Shown: piece after piece, positions 46,945-60,384 of the stretch
Position numbering within the stretch: the first letter of the stretch is position 1
How the letters are laid out: every line of letters begins with the position of its first letter
DNA from: Sipunculus nudus
Lineage: Eukaryota > Annelida > Sipuncula > Golfingiida > Sipunculidae
Length of the DNA: 64,000 bases
Reading direction: 5' to 3'
Assembly (NCBI GenBank): GCA_026874595.1
Contig: CM049307.1
Coordinates: forward strand, 54,232,370-54,296,369
Program-made: the position numbers and the translations under genes
The notes under the pieces: generated by a model
The model's input: only the letters and a program-made list of their open reading frames with translations
Databases searched by the model: none
Told to the model about the DNA's origin: nothing

Positions 46945-47950
46945 GTGGTGTGCCGATTAATCGATTATATCGACGATTGGTCCTTTTCTTTCATAATCGA
47001 TAAAATCTATTGTATTTTAAATGATCGATCACAAACGAAAATGTATGTATATCAAAAGAGGTCATATTATCCAGAAAAAAATCCAATCCTTTCAGATTTA
47101 TTCAAAAGACGGGACACTAGTAGCGGACAGCCTTAAAACTTAACCTTAATTAACCTACCAATGAACTCTATGTGACCATAATCGCATATTCATTCAATGA
47201 ATAATCATAAGCATTGGACTAACGAGAAACCAATCAGGTGACCGCTGGCACTGTTAACCGTCAATCATCTGACATGCACACAATAATTTACATAATTTGG
47301 CAGAGCCCTGCCAAACAGAACACGTGTAGTCTGTACCAGTTCCTATGTCGGCATGTTTTCATATTTTTTTGTTCATAGGAGAAAGTATAAAAAGCTCTAG
47401 GCCATAAGTTGCAGGAGCTATATATACCTCCGACTAACGAGTGAATAAAAATGTCTTTATTGGCACGTAATTCGTATGAGACGAATAATCCAAAATATGG
47501 CAAGACAGTTCACAGTGACTGCAATATATTCAACAATGGAGAACAGCGATTCCAGTTGATGACGTCAGTCAATGCGACGTCATACCTCATCGACTTTTGT
47601 GACGCTATTATTGTCTTGTATATAGCCCTCGCAACCATGGGCATGTGGAAGACCTTCTGTGTAGGAGCGTTTTGGGGGCTCATTATAATTATTAGGTTAA
47701 AAGGGCGGAGCATATGGGGTGTTGTGGATAGTTCAATTGTGCAGCGAACATGTGTCAACAACCCGGCCGGTACCTTGAACTTTCAGCGTGATCTACAAGT
47801 CAGACTTTATTTATTCAGGCAATATATTAAGTATAATTCTAGACAGCAAATTTCTTGGATATAAAGGCACATAAAATAATCAATCATCGGTCGTTTTCAT
47901 CTTTCATGATTTTACAGCCAATTCCTACCAACAGTGATCATAATCATCAA
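46945..47950 (+). mobile_element. ATCGATT-ended element, long copy
   Basis: The left end (GTGTGCCGATTAATCGATTA...) and the right block at 47,872-47,930 match 9,115-9,460. The ~760-bp interior (47,110-47,870) is absent from that shorter copy and includes the 137-aa ORF. Either the short copy is an internal-deletion derivative or this copy took in foreign DNA. Confidence 0.45.
47451..47864 (+). CDS. 137-aa ORF with two possible membrane segments, unrecognised
   Basis: This is the longest ATG-to-stop frame in the window and lies inside the long element copy. The first 40 residues are polar. Residues of about 46-66 (LIDFCDAIIVLYIALATMGM) and 70-86 (FCVGAFWGLIIIIRLKG) are hydrophobic and could span a membrane; the tail is basic and polar. 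No transposase or other motif is recognised, and an 83-aa frame overlaps on the other strand. It may be an intron-less element gene, part of a captured exon, or chance. Confidence 0.25.
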   Translation: MSLLARNSYETNNPKYGKTVHSDCNIFNNGEQRFQLMTSVNATSYLIDFCDAIIVLYIALATMGMWKTFCVGAFWGLIIIIRLKGRSIWGVVDSSIVQRTCVNNPAGTLNFQRDLQVRLYLFRQYIKYNSRQQISWI

Positions 47951-49376
47951 TGACGATGATACTTGATTTGACCACCAGCGCCATTCAGTGGCCATTCGAT
48001 TAAAAGGTATACACCTACTGCTTGGAGAACCGTTGCTATCGAAAAAGTCTTTGTTGTATCCTCATAAATCCAAGAATATGGTACAATAATAGATGTAAAG
48101 CATTGAACGACAGTGTACGGTGGATCATTTTTCTGGTCTTTTTTTGTAAAAGGTTCAAGGAATCATCTTTATTTAATAGGCGGTAGACATCGAATTGGGC
48201 CCTTTTAAGTAAATTAACGTTATGCGTACACTAATTTTTAAGAATGCATTTGTAAGTAATCCAGCGTCAGGTTTCCGTAACTATGGCACATTCAGGAAAT
48301 TGAATGAAAATGGTGGGGGTACTGATGATGGCAGAAACTGTCTTTGTATATTTCCACGTATACATTATAAAACCCAGAAGCTTGGATTATCATATTTTAA
48401 CATCCTTTATTTGCGCTACGTCTTAGAGAAGGGCTTTTCAGTTCTCACGCAGCCGTTTAAATATGTAAACTGGGATAACGCATCTTTGTGTCTGTGGCAC
48501 CTACGCTTTCACAGACCTTGATTCAGCGAGCCGCTCTGGCGTCTATGTCATGAATGATGTACAAGGCAATTGAACAAATCAAATGATTCTCGAAAACATG
48601 TTATACCAAAGGACTATAGCATTGCTGGGAGGGAATAAAAAATATGATCAATCATATATAAATTCAAACCCATATAACCCTCTCACGTTTCCGGTGCATG
48701 TGTTCTTGTTCAGATGAGGTGTGACAAAAATATTGGTTACATCTTTTTATTTGATAGGCATTTTTTTTTTATTTCGGCCCATTACTTGCAGGTTTGTTCA
48801 TTATTCATGAAATAAACGCTCGCTGAGTCAAAGGTCTGGAATCGATTAGCTGCCACAGACTTGGGAGTATGAAGATGCGATAACGAGGCGCGACTCTTCG
48901 TGAATACTGCGGATGACAGGTTCACTCAGCTCATGTCAATAAGCAAGATAAATCATTCACTTTGCTGGTATTCAATTAAGCGATATGTTTTAACCTATTG
49001 TTGATGTATAATATATTACTATACGCTTGATGGTGAACACACATGCACGTGTACGTGTATCGCATATAGAAATATATAATTGTATACAATGCTACATTTG
49101 ATTACTTTGAACTCATGCATGATATCGCACAAGTTGACTGCACTTAAATGCACAGTAAGGAGCTGATTGGAAAACAAACCTAAGACATGACAGGTGTCAT
49201 GACCATATATATAGTCAGTCAATTCGCATCAAGGGACATTAAACATAAAGGCGCTAAGCACAAAACTATAACATTGCACACATGTCATTAATGTGCCAGG
49301 CATCACACCCCATTACAACATTGAAAATATAGCATTAATATCTACTATAAATATTCTATGCATTAAGTATTCTGTG

Positions 49377-49430
<54 letters not shown>

Positions 49431-50917
49431 GCATTGGCACTATATTGTCTGTTCCATGGTATGGTCCCATTATTTTCATAAACTGGTAGATTCATTCCAG
49501 ATGGTACAGTGCAATGAATGAATAGGGCATAGGTTTAATTAACTGTAATCAAAATAAAACCATACCTTTCACAATATTAAAGTAACGCAATAAAATCAAT
49601 GTCTGAGTATATAGTCTATTTCTACAACATCTCAACCCCATTCATGAAGGTCAAGGTCACTGGTAATAAGCTCAAATAATTACACTTCAAGGCTCCTCAT
49701 GGGTTATTTAGTGTCGTAAATAGTTAAGAAAATATGATTGTCAAAGTGAGGCTGCATACGGGTCCATGACAGACACCATGTAACTTGGCCTTAATATTCA
49801 GAAGAACCAGAAGGCTGTAAAATATATTTTTTTTGTCATGAAGTTTTACATCTCATATTAGGCCTTTGTTCCCTCATCAGCATTAGGGTCAAAATCTTTT
49901 ATAATATTTTCTCCTTCAACAATGTAAATCACGTAGAATATATTGTAACGGCACACTCAGTCGTTCATTAATCATTGATATTCAATAGGGTGTATGCACT
50001 TTGTTGATCCTGATTGAACAATTATATTTATGAAATATGTGAAGAAAGTCGATATATTTTATCTTGTGGAAGTTGACATTATTATAAAATTTTGTGTAAA
50101 TCATTAAAATGGAAACTCGTTCAATTTTTTTATGAGAGACCTGATCGATATAGGTTATAATTTAAACTTGTAAAGGGTTGCGCAGCATGACACTTAACAC
50201 ACATGCTCAACATCAAGGTCGATTTGTAAACAACCCGCATGTGTTTTCTGACCCTAGTTCATGTAGGATAGGTTCCCTATACTTAGTATCCATTTGCGGT
50301 CGACTCCCGCCTTAGCATCTGAAAATCATATGCAGCATATAAACCCGCCATCTGAAAATGAATATATATGACTTTAAAAAGTATAGTGCATGTTTCACAA
50401 AAGAGGAGTTTCCTAATTGCTTTATCATTTAATTAATTAATTAATTTGATGCATGACTAAGCCCGGCATGAGTGTTATTGTTACCCAAATATGGCAATGT
50501 TCTACGTAGTCCCACACCTGCATGGTCTGTGTAGAGATAAAAAAAAAGAAGTTGGGGCACTTGACGTCCTCAAAGGCGGAAGAGTTTATTTACCCGTGTA
50601 TTCTATTCCATCTGCTGGTATTTTAGTTATGCTTTTGTACTGACTTGACCCTTAATGTTCCTTACTGATGTGATACTGTCTGTATACTATACACATGTGA
50701 GTATAACATATAAAGCAGACGACTTCATTTGGTTAGTGTCGGGTGCAAAATATTTACTCTGGTTGATGTATATCCTGGCCGATGAGAAGGCCCGTGTGCA
50801 AAATTCAATCGGCCCAGTGGTGTCAAACATAGAAGTAGGCGTGGAGGTTGAACACATTGCTGGTTTGTCGTTTAGCAGAGCAGACGATCCACTGAGTACT
50901 CTCATCAGACTCCAACC

Positions 50918-50957
50918 ATGCCTAACTGTCCCAAATGTAACAAACCCGTGTATTTTG
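50918..50957 (+). CDS. CRIP1: CRIP1-like LIM protein, exon 1
   Basis: ATG at 50,918 in good context (CCAACCATGC) opens MPNCPKCNKPVYF plus one base, followed by donor TTTTG|GTGAGT. This is the invariant N-terminus of single-LIM cysteine-rich proteins (MPKCPxCxKxVYFA); Cys4 and Cys7 are the first two zinc ligands. The phase-1 end joins the CT at the start of 63,642 to make the expected Ala14. An overlapping 112-aa plus frame at 50,655-50,993 and a 111-aa minus frame are shadows. The small LIM protein is cytosolic or nuclear and acts as a zinc-dependent protein-interaction module. Confidence 0.85.
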
Positions 50958-52514
50958 GTGAGTACTTTTCGAGACATCATTACGCACTTGTGACTGGCAT
51001 ATCGCGTTAAATGATGTCCCATAGCCGATTATTTTGTTCGCGTCACGCGCTGTTGTCAAGTCAGGACAGAGGCGGCATTTGTTTACTAAGTGGGTGATGT
51101 CGGATGCGCCTTAAAGAAAAGGCGGGAACTTCAGACCTCCGCCATATTTTGCCTTGAACAAAGCTTTTCCCATAATCCTAATTCAGCAAACTTTAAGTTT
51201 GAGTTTTCAATGGAATTTAAATCATAACAAATATTTGACATATATATACAAATATTTAGATAAATAAAATAATAAAACATGTTTTACTAAGTTTGCTTTG
51301 TACGTATGTCTGCACAAAGTCTGGAAATAGGGGAATGTGGGTACTTGGAATAATACAATTATGATTCAAATGTTTGCAGTTTGATATCTGCAGGTTATCA
51401 AACAGAATTAGCTAATTTTATCATGAAGTTAAATAATTTAGAGCAGATTTAATTTATTGCATCTCGTACTATATTTAATTTTAGGGCCTAATGTATATAA
51501 TGTGTGTGTGAGGTTTTGAAAGTATCCTCATTAAAATAATCAAGTCAAACAAAAGGATATTATTTTGTCCAATTTTTTAAAATTGTTGACCCAGCTGTGG
51601 ATAAGTGAAGCACTCCCTGTACATTAATAGTGGTACTGTCTGCAGTCGTACTTCGCCATTAAACAGCCCGAGAAACAATGCGTGGGTGAGGCAGACAGGA
51701 CAATGTTATATTTAGCGGGTGCATCTGATGAGGTGATAGCAGGTGATGACTCAGCCAGTCAGACCGCGAGCATTTTAAAACACACCCCGCGGTGTCACGT
51801 GAGGTCACGTCTAAGTCCTCCGCCAAAAAGTCGTCAAAAAGGGACACATATGCAAATAGCTTATTGTATATATGAATGCTGTTAAAGGATATCCGGTGAT
51901 GAATGGATATATGAATTACATCCTTAACCTCAGCCAGTCAGTTAAGGCCCGTAAGCACGTGTGTCAGGGGGAGGGGGATAAATAGTAAATGCAAAAAAAA
52001 CAGTAACGTAGGGAAAACTGGTGTCAAAGTATATCCCAAGTAATGACTGCAGCCCACATGCACAGATAACGGCTTTATACGGCACCGCGATATGTACTAT
52101 TTACTGAACCTTTTAAGTGGTATATATATGATTTAAGTGCCGTGTATTTTTGTATGTGCTTTGGTTTAAAATTGTCCTTAACATGCACGAGGAGAGAGAG
52201 GCACTTTGCGCATATGTGTGGGGTAATAGTTTTCTCGTTTACGTTCTGTGTACATATAGCATCTGTGCGACGCAGTAATGAAAAACATCTGCAGAACGCG
52301 TATTAAAATACATCTGCTTGACGCAGAACATTTTCAAAAATTGTATAAAGACGCTATCTGTACGATGATTTATACAAGTATATTAGTATATCATATAAAT
52401 TCTATAAAACTATGTATGACGGTGTGCTGCACATGTATGCATGGATGATCTTACCAAAGATATCTTTTACAGTATTTTCAACAAAGAAAAAAGAGGAAAT
52501 TGAACTTTTATATT

Positions 52515-52516
<2 letters not shown>

Positions 52517-52592
<76 letters not shown>

Positions 52593-52628
52593 AGGAGGAT
52601 GAGATAAAGAGCGAGAGAGAGAGAGAGA
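52517..52628. repeat. compound (AT)n(AG)n microsatellite
   Basis: (AT)17 at 52,517-52,550 runs directly into about 17 AG units to 52,585, then G-rich and further GAGAGA to 52,627. It creates the false SLSLSLYIYIYI frame on the minus strand. Confidence 0.95.
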
Positions 52629-54736
52629 TGTTTTTTAAGTAATATAGTATAAAAAAACAACCCGGATATCCAAGCTTCTTTACAAAAATCATATTGAACG
52701 TGCGAGGCATGGGCGGATATATTTAATCACATGACCTGTATCACTGTGTTGTGTATATGATGTATATGGCATAACATTACGCCTGGGTGCAGAGATGGAG
52801 CACGGTCACTAACCGGTCAGTCCGTGTACATATAAACTTATTCATGCTTACATTCAGACCTGTATGGCCCTATATACTGACCATTAATTAAACATGCCCC
52901 AGTGTGTTCGTCATGTCATAACTTTTATTATGGGCACATTCACCGCTTTTATATTCTTCAGTCTAGTACATATAGTGTACATACCAGTCATATAGACTGT
53001 CTTTTATTAAGACCAAGCCTGGCGTCCTCACCTTTTAATATCCCAGCAAACGTTTCTGTGAGGGTTTGGCCTTAAATCTAGGTAGCTCGGTGCTTGTCAG
53101 AGACGATTCCAGACGATACTGTTAAAAAAGGAGAGATCATTATAGCAGATAAAATTAAATAATGTATAAGCCGTGCCTTGCATCGTATATTCCTATTATC
53201 ATTGTACAAGCCATGGCCACTAATATCTTGGCAATAATCATAAATTTTTAATTAAGCCTTAACCTGCTTGTGTGGCCAGAGGATCGATATACAGATGTCT
53301 CTAAACCAATTTATGTTAGGACTGGAATGGCGTTTAGTATTACGCATACCTCCTCCCAGGCAGACCATTTCCACAGGATCCGCCATTTTGTCGGGAACAA
53401 GAGAGTTTAATGGGAAATTTTTTTTTTTAACGGTTCATAATTTTTATTTACGTAGAATAATCCTCCTTACACACGAACAAACTCGGGTGACAACATACCT
53501 TCCTTGACCTAAAACCTCTAAGTTAGGGAATTTGCAGTTTTACGGATCATGTAAAAGGATATTTTGTAGAGACAAAATCCCCCCAAAAAATCATGATAGT
53601 TTCTTCTAGAAAGGGGTTTAATCCCCCCGCCCCCCCCCCCCTTACACACACACGCACAGTCTATACAGTGATCTAATCTAAAGCACTGCGACTATTTGTT
53701 TTGTTATATATAGAGATAAACATTTGCCGATGTAAAAATAAATTGGGACAGCTTTTACTGAAAAAGGGATGGTCAGTTAACTGGATGCCCCCCCCCCCCC
53801 CCCCCCATCTCCATACAACATTGATCCGGCATTTATGACTGAAGCTCGGCGACCTTGTTTGTCCATATATAGACAGTAGCAAATATTGACGTTGGTGAAC
53901 GTGTACATCAAACGCAGACCGCTTGATTCATGGTCAAACCGGCCTGGTCTCACCAATGAACGATGAACGTTTTTCATCACGCTCAGCGTTGGGCCGGGAA
54001 TGATCTACTGGAGCGTTTTCATTTGCTCTTAATTACATGTTGGTACTAAGTACAAGTACATAATAACTGCCGATTTGTGACGCAATTTACAGAGCTCTGT
54101 TCATGATTGATTTCATGGGTGGACATATTTACCTATACCAGGGCACTTCATATTGCACAGTTATAGAGAGTGCCAGTGGAACTGGCTTAGGTCCGGGCTG
54201 CATTGTGTGGTATACTGGTATTACTAATGTAATTCACCGACTTGGATGTGGTCAGACAAATGCGTTCCTACGCTTCCGTCTCAATCGGAAAGGGTCCAAT
54301 CGCCTCCAGACTCTCACCGTAGATAGATTCCTGCACCATTACAGCTTTAGACTGCCCTCGGAATATTTTCGTATATTGTATTTACCTGCACCTCATGATT
54401 GATTCATTCCTAGCAAGTTTATCATTCTTATCATATACAAGTAAAGAGTACATTTAACCACAGCTTCATTTAAGACTCTCTTGAACTAATTTATACATTT
54501 CTTTCTTTCTGTCTTTCTTTCGTTTATATATATTTATCGGAAATGCCCATTCAGCTATACATATTGGTTTTCTATGGCGGCCTAGCAGTTATAATTGCCT
54601 ACAAATTATTACAATGAATATGGACCATAAAATATATAAATTAACATTGAGATAAAAAAAACGACTTTACATATGATTTTTAAGTGTAAAACATCAATGA
54701 AATGTTAAAATCGGAATCCTTCACTTTACCTTTTGT

Positions 54737-54919
54737 ACCTGCGGGTCCAGGGGGTCCGGGCCCCCCTTTTTCAACCGACGCAGCCTTTTTTTAAGGGTTT
54801 CGGACCAATTTTAGCGAACTGGACCATCCCCCTTTCATGACCCGCGGACCTTTTTAAGGTTTGTCATTAGTCCTCCTGTGTTGGACCCCACCTTTTCCTA
54901 AATCCTGGATCCGCCCCTG
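54737..54919. mobile_element. ~180-bp MITE-like element with (C)GGATCCAGG-type ends
   Basis: Left end CCTGCGGGTCCAGGGGGTCC, right end TCCTGGATCCGCCCCTG, which reversed is CAGGGGCGGATCCAGGA. The termini are imperfect inverted repeats; GC-rich inside an AT-rich intron. A similar 'GCAGCCGTTTTTGGGACCTTT' stretch is at about 35,385-35,410. Confidence 0.5.
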
Positions 54920-56312
54920 AACATATGAGAGCACGTATAGACATACGTTTACCGTAAACATGATCGTATCTGTTGACTATAAATCATTTGCCCAGCAAAT
55001 TAAACGTATTGTCATATAGGAGGTATCGATCGTACGTTATCAGCGGTAGGAACTTGGGGTCAGAGTTATTTGGGATACGAACGGTAACGCCCGCACCATA
55101 AAGTGTCAAAGTTCTTTGATATCTAGTGAAACAGGCGAAAAGGTCTTCTGGGGGCGCTCAGATCGTCTGCTATCTGGTTCTCCTGCGCCTGCGTGCTTTA
55201 TTTACAGACTACGCCCGGTTAGATTGGTCACTGTGGATAAAAATATGCTCCTGCCCTTGTAAACGCACTTGTCAACATCGTTAATTGTGCAAAGGCGCCC
55301 ACTTTATTGAACCCTATACGTGCTCCTAACTAGTGTTTACTTTGTGTGAGTGTTGTATCACTCACCTGAAGGCGTAACCAAATAAGAAGACACCTGTAGG
55401 CGTAAGATTCACCTGCATTTCATTTATTTATGGGATGTGAACAAAGGAATTTTCTTTCCAAAAAGTAAAAATTATAGTACTTGTTGATAAAAAGGAGCCC
55501 ACTTTGGCCACTTAATTCAATACTTGGTACCTACAGGTTAGGGGTGATTTAATTCACTTGTTTTTATTGGAAGAGTTTTTCACCTGATAAAGGATCAAAA
55601 TCTATCTATATACCACTGTCAATCTATCCAGACATCTATAGTAATGAATCTCTCTCTCTATATATAAATCTATCTATATATCTATAGTTAAATATTTTTT
55701 TATCCAAATGGAATCTGTATATGTGTACCTTGCAAATCATTTAAGTAGAATACGTTAGCTTCAGTTAAATTCTCCTGACTTCTTTTAATGTACATTGCCA
55801 TCACCATGGGCAACGGTAAATTTCTATCCTTTATCTCCATTGGTCAAAAGTCGCCTAAATAACCTTGATAACAAATAATTTTACAATTATTTTTTCTCTC
55901 ATTTTTAGCTCAGCTGACTATAAGTCATGTGAGCTATAGTCGTGGTCCATTGTCCGTCGTCCGTCCGTCTGTCTTGCCGTCGTCCGTCCGGATGTCCGTC
56001 CGTAAGACTGGCACGTTTCGACACCATTGGACCTACGAATCTGAAATTCGCCATACCGTTAGATGTCCTCAAAATCTCCTACCATGCCGAAAATGGGGTC
56101 AATAGGACTTCGTTCCTTTGAGATATTAAGGAAAAACCTCAATTTTTTATTAGAAATCTATTTTCACACTTCCGGACTGCATAATATCAAAACCACTCAT
56201 CTGTTTTTTTTTTCATTTTTACCATAAATATTCCTATATATAGTTCCTATGTACATGCCAGAAATTAAGTCAGTATTATTTAATTTAAAAAAGTAATGGG
56301 CCCAAACATAAT

Positions 56313-56417
56313 CAGGGGCGTAGCCAAGGGGGGGCCGCAGGGGGCCATGGCCCCCCCCCCCCCCGCCCTTGTCGTATCCAGTACTCGCCGTCCTTTCGGA
56401 ATTTCACTTAATCTAAT

Positions 56418-56492
<75 letters not shown>

Positions 56493-57321
56493 GCATTAAA
56501 TCAGTGGCGGATATATGCTATCAGTGGCGGATCCTTCGGCTCGCGGCCCCCGTTGAGCTGCAAAATCTCTCATTTTATCATATTTCCGATTTTCGAGATT
56601 AATTTTCGTTTTTCATGTTTCTTATGATTAATAAGGAATTAGACTTTAGTTATCTGCAGTTACAATTACTTTCAAATTTATTAATTGAGTATAAGGATAT
56701 TTATGAACAGCTGCAGAACAACTGCAGATCGATCGAGCACCGGGCCCTGGTTGGGGTCGACGGTGAACAATCTTACGGCTCCTCTGCATGGTGATACCGG
56801 TACTAAAACTCGCAATCTGTGTTGAGCTCTTAGGAGTCCTGTGTGCTGTCGAGACCACAGAACCCGGTAAAATGCAAAGTTTAACATAATAATTCAGTTT
56901 ATCAGTTATTTTACCACGAGCATTACATTTAAAAGATAATATTTTGATTTTTACAAACGTGATTGCGCTTTTGCGCCATTGACTCGTTTGAAAGTGATTG
57001 AAATTTTATATCCTAATTTTAAGATATATAAATATCAAATATTGAACCTCTCAACAGTTTGACTAAATAACGCAATGACGTCAGGGAACTGTTTTTCAGG
57101 AACAGGAAATCCTTATTTTTTTTGTGAAAATTGCCTCAAAATGTCTTCTTTACATTGTTTACATTGTATATTAAATAAATTTCCCAAAATGTGAGGGGGA
57201 AACCTCCTCCCATACCCTCCCCATGTACCTGTAACTAACCTTAATTACACCATGGTTCATAATTGAAAATAAAAAATTATATATTTTCATACACTAAAAT
57301 GTATAAAGTATAGTAAAAATT

Positions 57322-57355
<34 letters not shown>

Positions 57356-57383
57356 TATAAGTATAGTAAAATTTATAATAATC

Positions 57384-57423
<40 letters not shown>

Positions 57424-57562
57424 TTGTATATATAACCGTTTTCCTATTGCCCATACATGCACATTAGCGCCCCTACACCCTCCCCCCCCCCCCTTTTTCG
57501 AATTTCTTGATCCGTCACTAATGATGGCCCCCTCCCCTTCCTCAATCCTGGCTACGCCCCTG
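56313..57562. mobile_element. 1,250-bp DNA transposon (non-autonomous) with 14-bp TIR and 5-bp target duplication
   Basis: Ends are CAGGGGCGTAGCCA on both sides in inverted orientation (left at 56,313, right ending 57,562), flanked by direct ATAAT at 56,308-56,312 and 57,563-57,567. The paralogous copy at 58,154-58,180 shows the uninterrupted site (AAACATAATGCACTTT). The interior has no transposase frame, long (AT)n at 56,421-56,482 and 57,392-57,421, and a nested element. CAGGGGCGTAGCCAG termini are common in hAT-like elements; a 5-bp duplication would suit only some hAT groups. Confidence 0.75.
56522..57520. mobile_element. possible nested element with CAGTGGCGGATC ends
   Basis: Left CAGTGGCGGATCC at 56,522 (and a shorter CAGTGGCGGAT at 56,502) and right GATCCGTCACTA at 57,509-57,520, which reversed reads TAGTGACGGATC. 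Imperfect termini of about 11 bp, inside the 1,250-bp element. Confidence 0.4.
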
Positions 57563-60384
57563 ATAATGGACTTTGTAAAAAAATCAGGAAAGATATTTGG
57601 TCACTTAAGACCAAAAGTGTTAAAGGTAGGGACTTTTTTTTAGTAATACAACTTTAATTGATCAAAATTTAATTGTATACCAAAAACTAGATCAAAATCT
57701 GTTATTTTTTTTAAATATTGGCAAAAATATAAAATTGATACCATAAAATTTGCCCAACTTTGACCATGGCATCAAACCAGTTGATCATAAACTGTAGATT
57801 TTATTCAAGTTTTCAAGCACCATGTCACATATTGTTTACATCAAGCTAGTGTTATGCAGTTTGCTAGAGCTCAGCTCCCCAGCTTCAGCTCTAAGTTCCT
57901 TAAATTTGGCATACAGTTAGATGTCTCCAAAATCCCCTACCATGCCAAGAATTTGGTCACTAGGACTTAATTCCTTCGCAATATTTATGAAATACTTCAT
58001 TTTTCCATTAAAACCCCATTGTTACACTGTAAGACTGCCTAATATCAAAAACGCTTATCTGACTTTGATCATATATAATATACATATTTTTCTATACATT
58101 CGCTTTGCACATGCCAGAAATGATGTCAGTATTGCGTAATTGTTTTAAGTTATGGGCCCAAACATAATGCACTTTTTAAAAATCAAGAAATATATTTACT
58201 CCCTTAACAAGAGGATTGCTGAAGCTAGAGATTTTTTGTCAGGGATGTAACATTATTTAATCAAGATTCAATTGAATACCCAAAATTAGTTCTGAATTTT
58301 TCAAATTTTATAAGTTATTAGTATAAAAATAAAATTGGTACCTTAAATTTTGCCCAAATTTGACCATGGCACGTTTGTTTCCTGAGAGCACTGTTGATAT
58401 AATTTTCATATTATGCACACATAAGGATTTCATCTTTGTAGTTTAGAAAGCTGAAAGAAATTGGCCAAATATTGTAGCTTTTATTAATGTTTTTATGAGA
58501 CCATTTCAGACCCAGGCTCAATCCAGCCTCTCTTCAGTCACCTGTATGTTGACCTTGTTGACCTTTCATCAGGTTATGCATGCTTAAGCGAAGCATACAC
58601 TGGGGCAGCCAGGCAGCCAGGCAGCTAATGCCCAGCCACAGTTGATCCAGGTGTCCAACCCAAATAGTAGTTGTTTTGAAAAACAACATAACAATAAACA
58701 ATAAATTACTAATTTTGTATTGTTTTTTTTATAACAAATTAAATAAAAATTAATAGAAAAGGAATTTGTTAGTTGATGAGTAACAGAAAATTAACTTGCA
58801 GTTACTGATGATGTAAGAATCTTGTATGGATGAATAGAATGTCAGTGTTTTTCCAAATAACACCATGCAGTCACCTATGGTATTTTTCAGTTAAATTTTA
58901 ATGATAAAAAAAATAAATCATATTATTCATTACTAATCATTAGGGATCATATGAAGGAAATTAATGATAGACAAAGATGCAGTTGATAATATTAATCTAG
59001 ATTCCTACTGTGTCTAGTGTGTAGATTGATGTGAAAGTAGTCCAAAGTGAATATATTACATTTATTTTTTTTAATATTAATAAAAGCCATAAAACCAGGT
59101 ACTTATGATCATTATTAAATTTGTGAATTTTTTTATATTCTGGATTCTCAACATCATTGTTTGGCTAAAACTGAATAAATCCTAGACATGGTGCGAATGC
59201 TTTGCAAATGTATTTGAATACGAATATGAATATGTACTGCATTAAAAAATTTTATTGCATAAGAATGGGAATTCAGGTAAAAATGAAAGTATTTGAATAC
59301 CAGTGCAGATACTTTCAAAATGTATTCATGAATGCATTCATGAATATATTCTATAATATTATTTCAATAATCATTTAAGTTATATTTTATTTTGAAAAAT
59401 CATATGATTTTCTTCTTAATTTTTTAAAATAAAAATTATATTTGCACAATATTTGTTATTAAATTTCAATAAATAGTTAAACTCTTTTATTATATGTGCT
59501 GCTTATAAGTTATATGGCCAAGTCAAAATCTGTGTGACAATAGCACTCCATTTGTTAATAAAATAAATGAAATCAATCCTCTTCCCTGTCTCCAAAGATA
59601 CTTTTATAATCATACATAAGCTAAACACCAACGACTCATAATAAAACTTATTGCCAAACAAAACCAGCATGTGCCTCTTTCCCAAATCATATTTTTTAAC
59701 ACATATATATTACAGCTGAGCGCCGTGACCCATGGGTCCCTTGTTCATTGCAGAAAGGCAGAAAAGTAAGATCTAGTGTATTTCAATATTTTTTACGTTT
59801 ATGGCCTGAATGTGTGTCAAATAATCATTAGTGCAACATAAATTTGATTGGCCATAGATTTATAAATGCTTGACTTACATGCATTATCTCAGTTTCCAGA
59901 GATTATGCCACACATTTGTTTATAAAAAAAAAAGGCGTAATGGAATGGTAGCTTCATGAGAGTATGCATGTCCACAGCCCTTCCGAACTGTAGCTAAATA
60001 CTGACTGCTATCACTGCTCTATGCATGGTGTCTTCCATGACTTCATGAATATTGATTTGTCCCTGCATACTCCTTATATACAGATCATTTACAAATTTTC
60101 TTATTTAACAAACTTGCTGTTTGTTTTCCAAAAATGGCATGAAACGTTTGCTAATGCAGGGGTGTAGCCTGAGCAAAGTCAGGGGGTGGGGGGGGGGGGG
60201 GGGGATAAATAAATGCTTTGTCAGAGCGAAGTATAACGAGGGAGTGTAGCCCCCGAGGGAGGAGGGTGTCGGAGGGGAAATCCCCTTCCAACGGTTGGAA
60301 TTTTTAAAAATACACACTATTTATTGGCATTTCCGTGGGTATTTTTATCATGTCTCCCCTCTCGGGACTGTCGTGGAACGCGAT

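Larger units (their letters stand above)
43200..50917. other. intergenic spacer between divergent AKR and CRIP genes
   Basis: No exon recognised. It contains the CCGTACGG-rich duplicated block, the long copy of the ATCGATT-ended element with a 137-aa ORF, and (AT)n at 49,379-49,428. The promoters of the AKR gene (minus) and CRIP gene (plus) must lie at its two ends; I cannot point to a convincing core element. Confidence 0.5.
55908..58372 (+). repeat. two tandem copies of a bivalve-type ~600-bp repeat, the first split by a transposon
   Basis: Copy 1 (55,908-56,312 plus 57,563-57,776) starts TTAGCTCAGCTGACTATAAG with a GTCCGTCCGTCTGTC stretch. Copy 2 (about 57,860-58,372) shares 'TTAGATGTC(C/T)(T/C)CAAAATC', 'TACCATGCC', 'CATGCCAGAAAT', 'GGGCCCAAACATAAT' and 'TTTGCCCAA(C/A)TTTGACCATGG' in the same order. 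Copies are roughly 75-80% alike by eye. Confidence 0.8.

Noticed and set aside
50655-51022. 112-aa plus and 111-aa minus ORFs overlapping CRIP exon 1
   Set aside because: They are in other frames from the recognised MPNCPKCNKPVYF start and show no motif.
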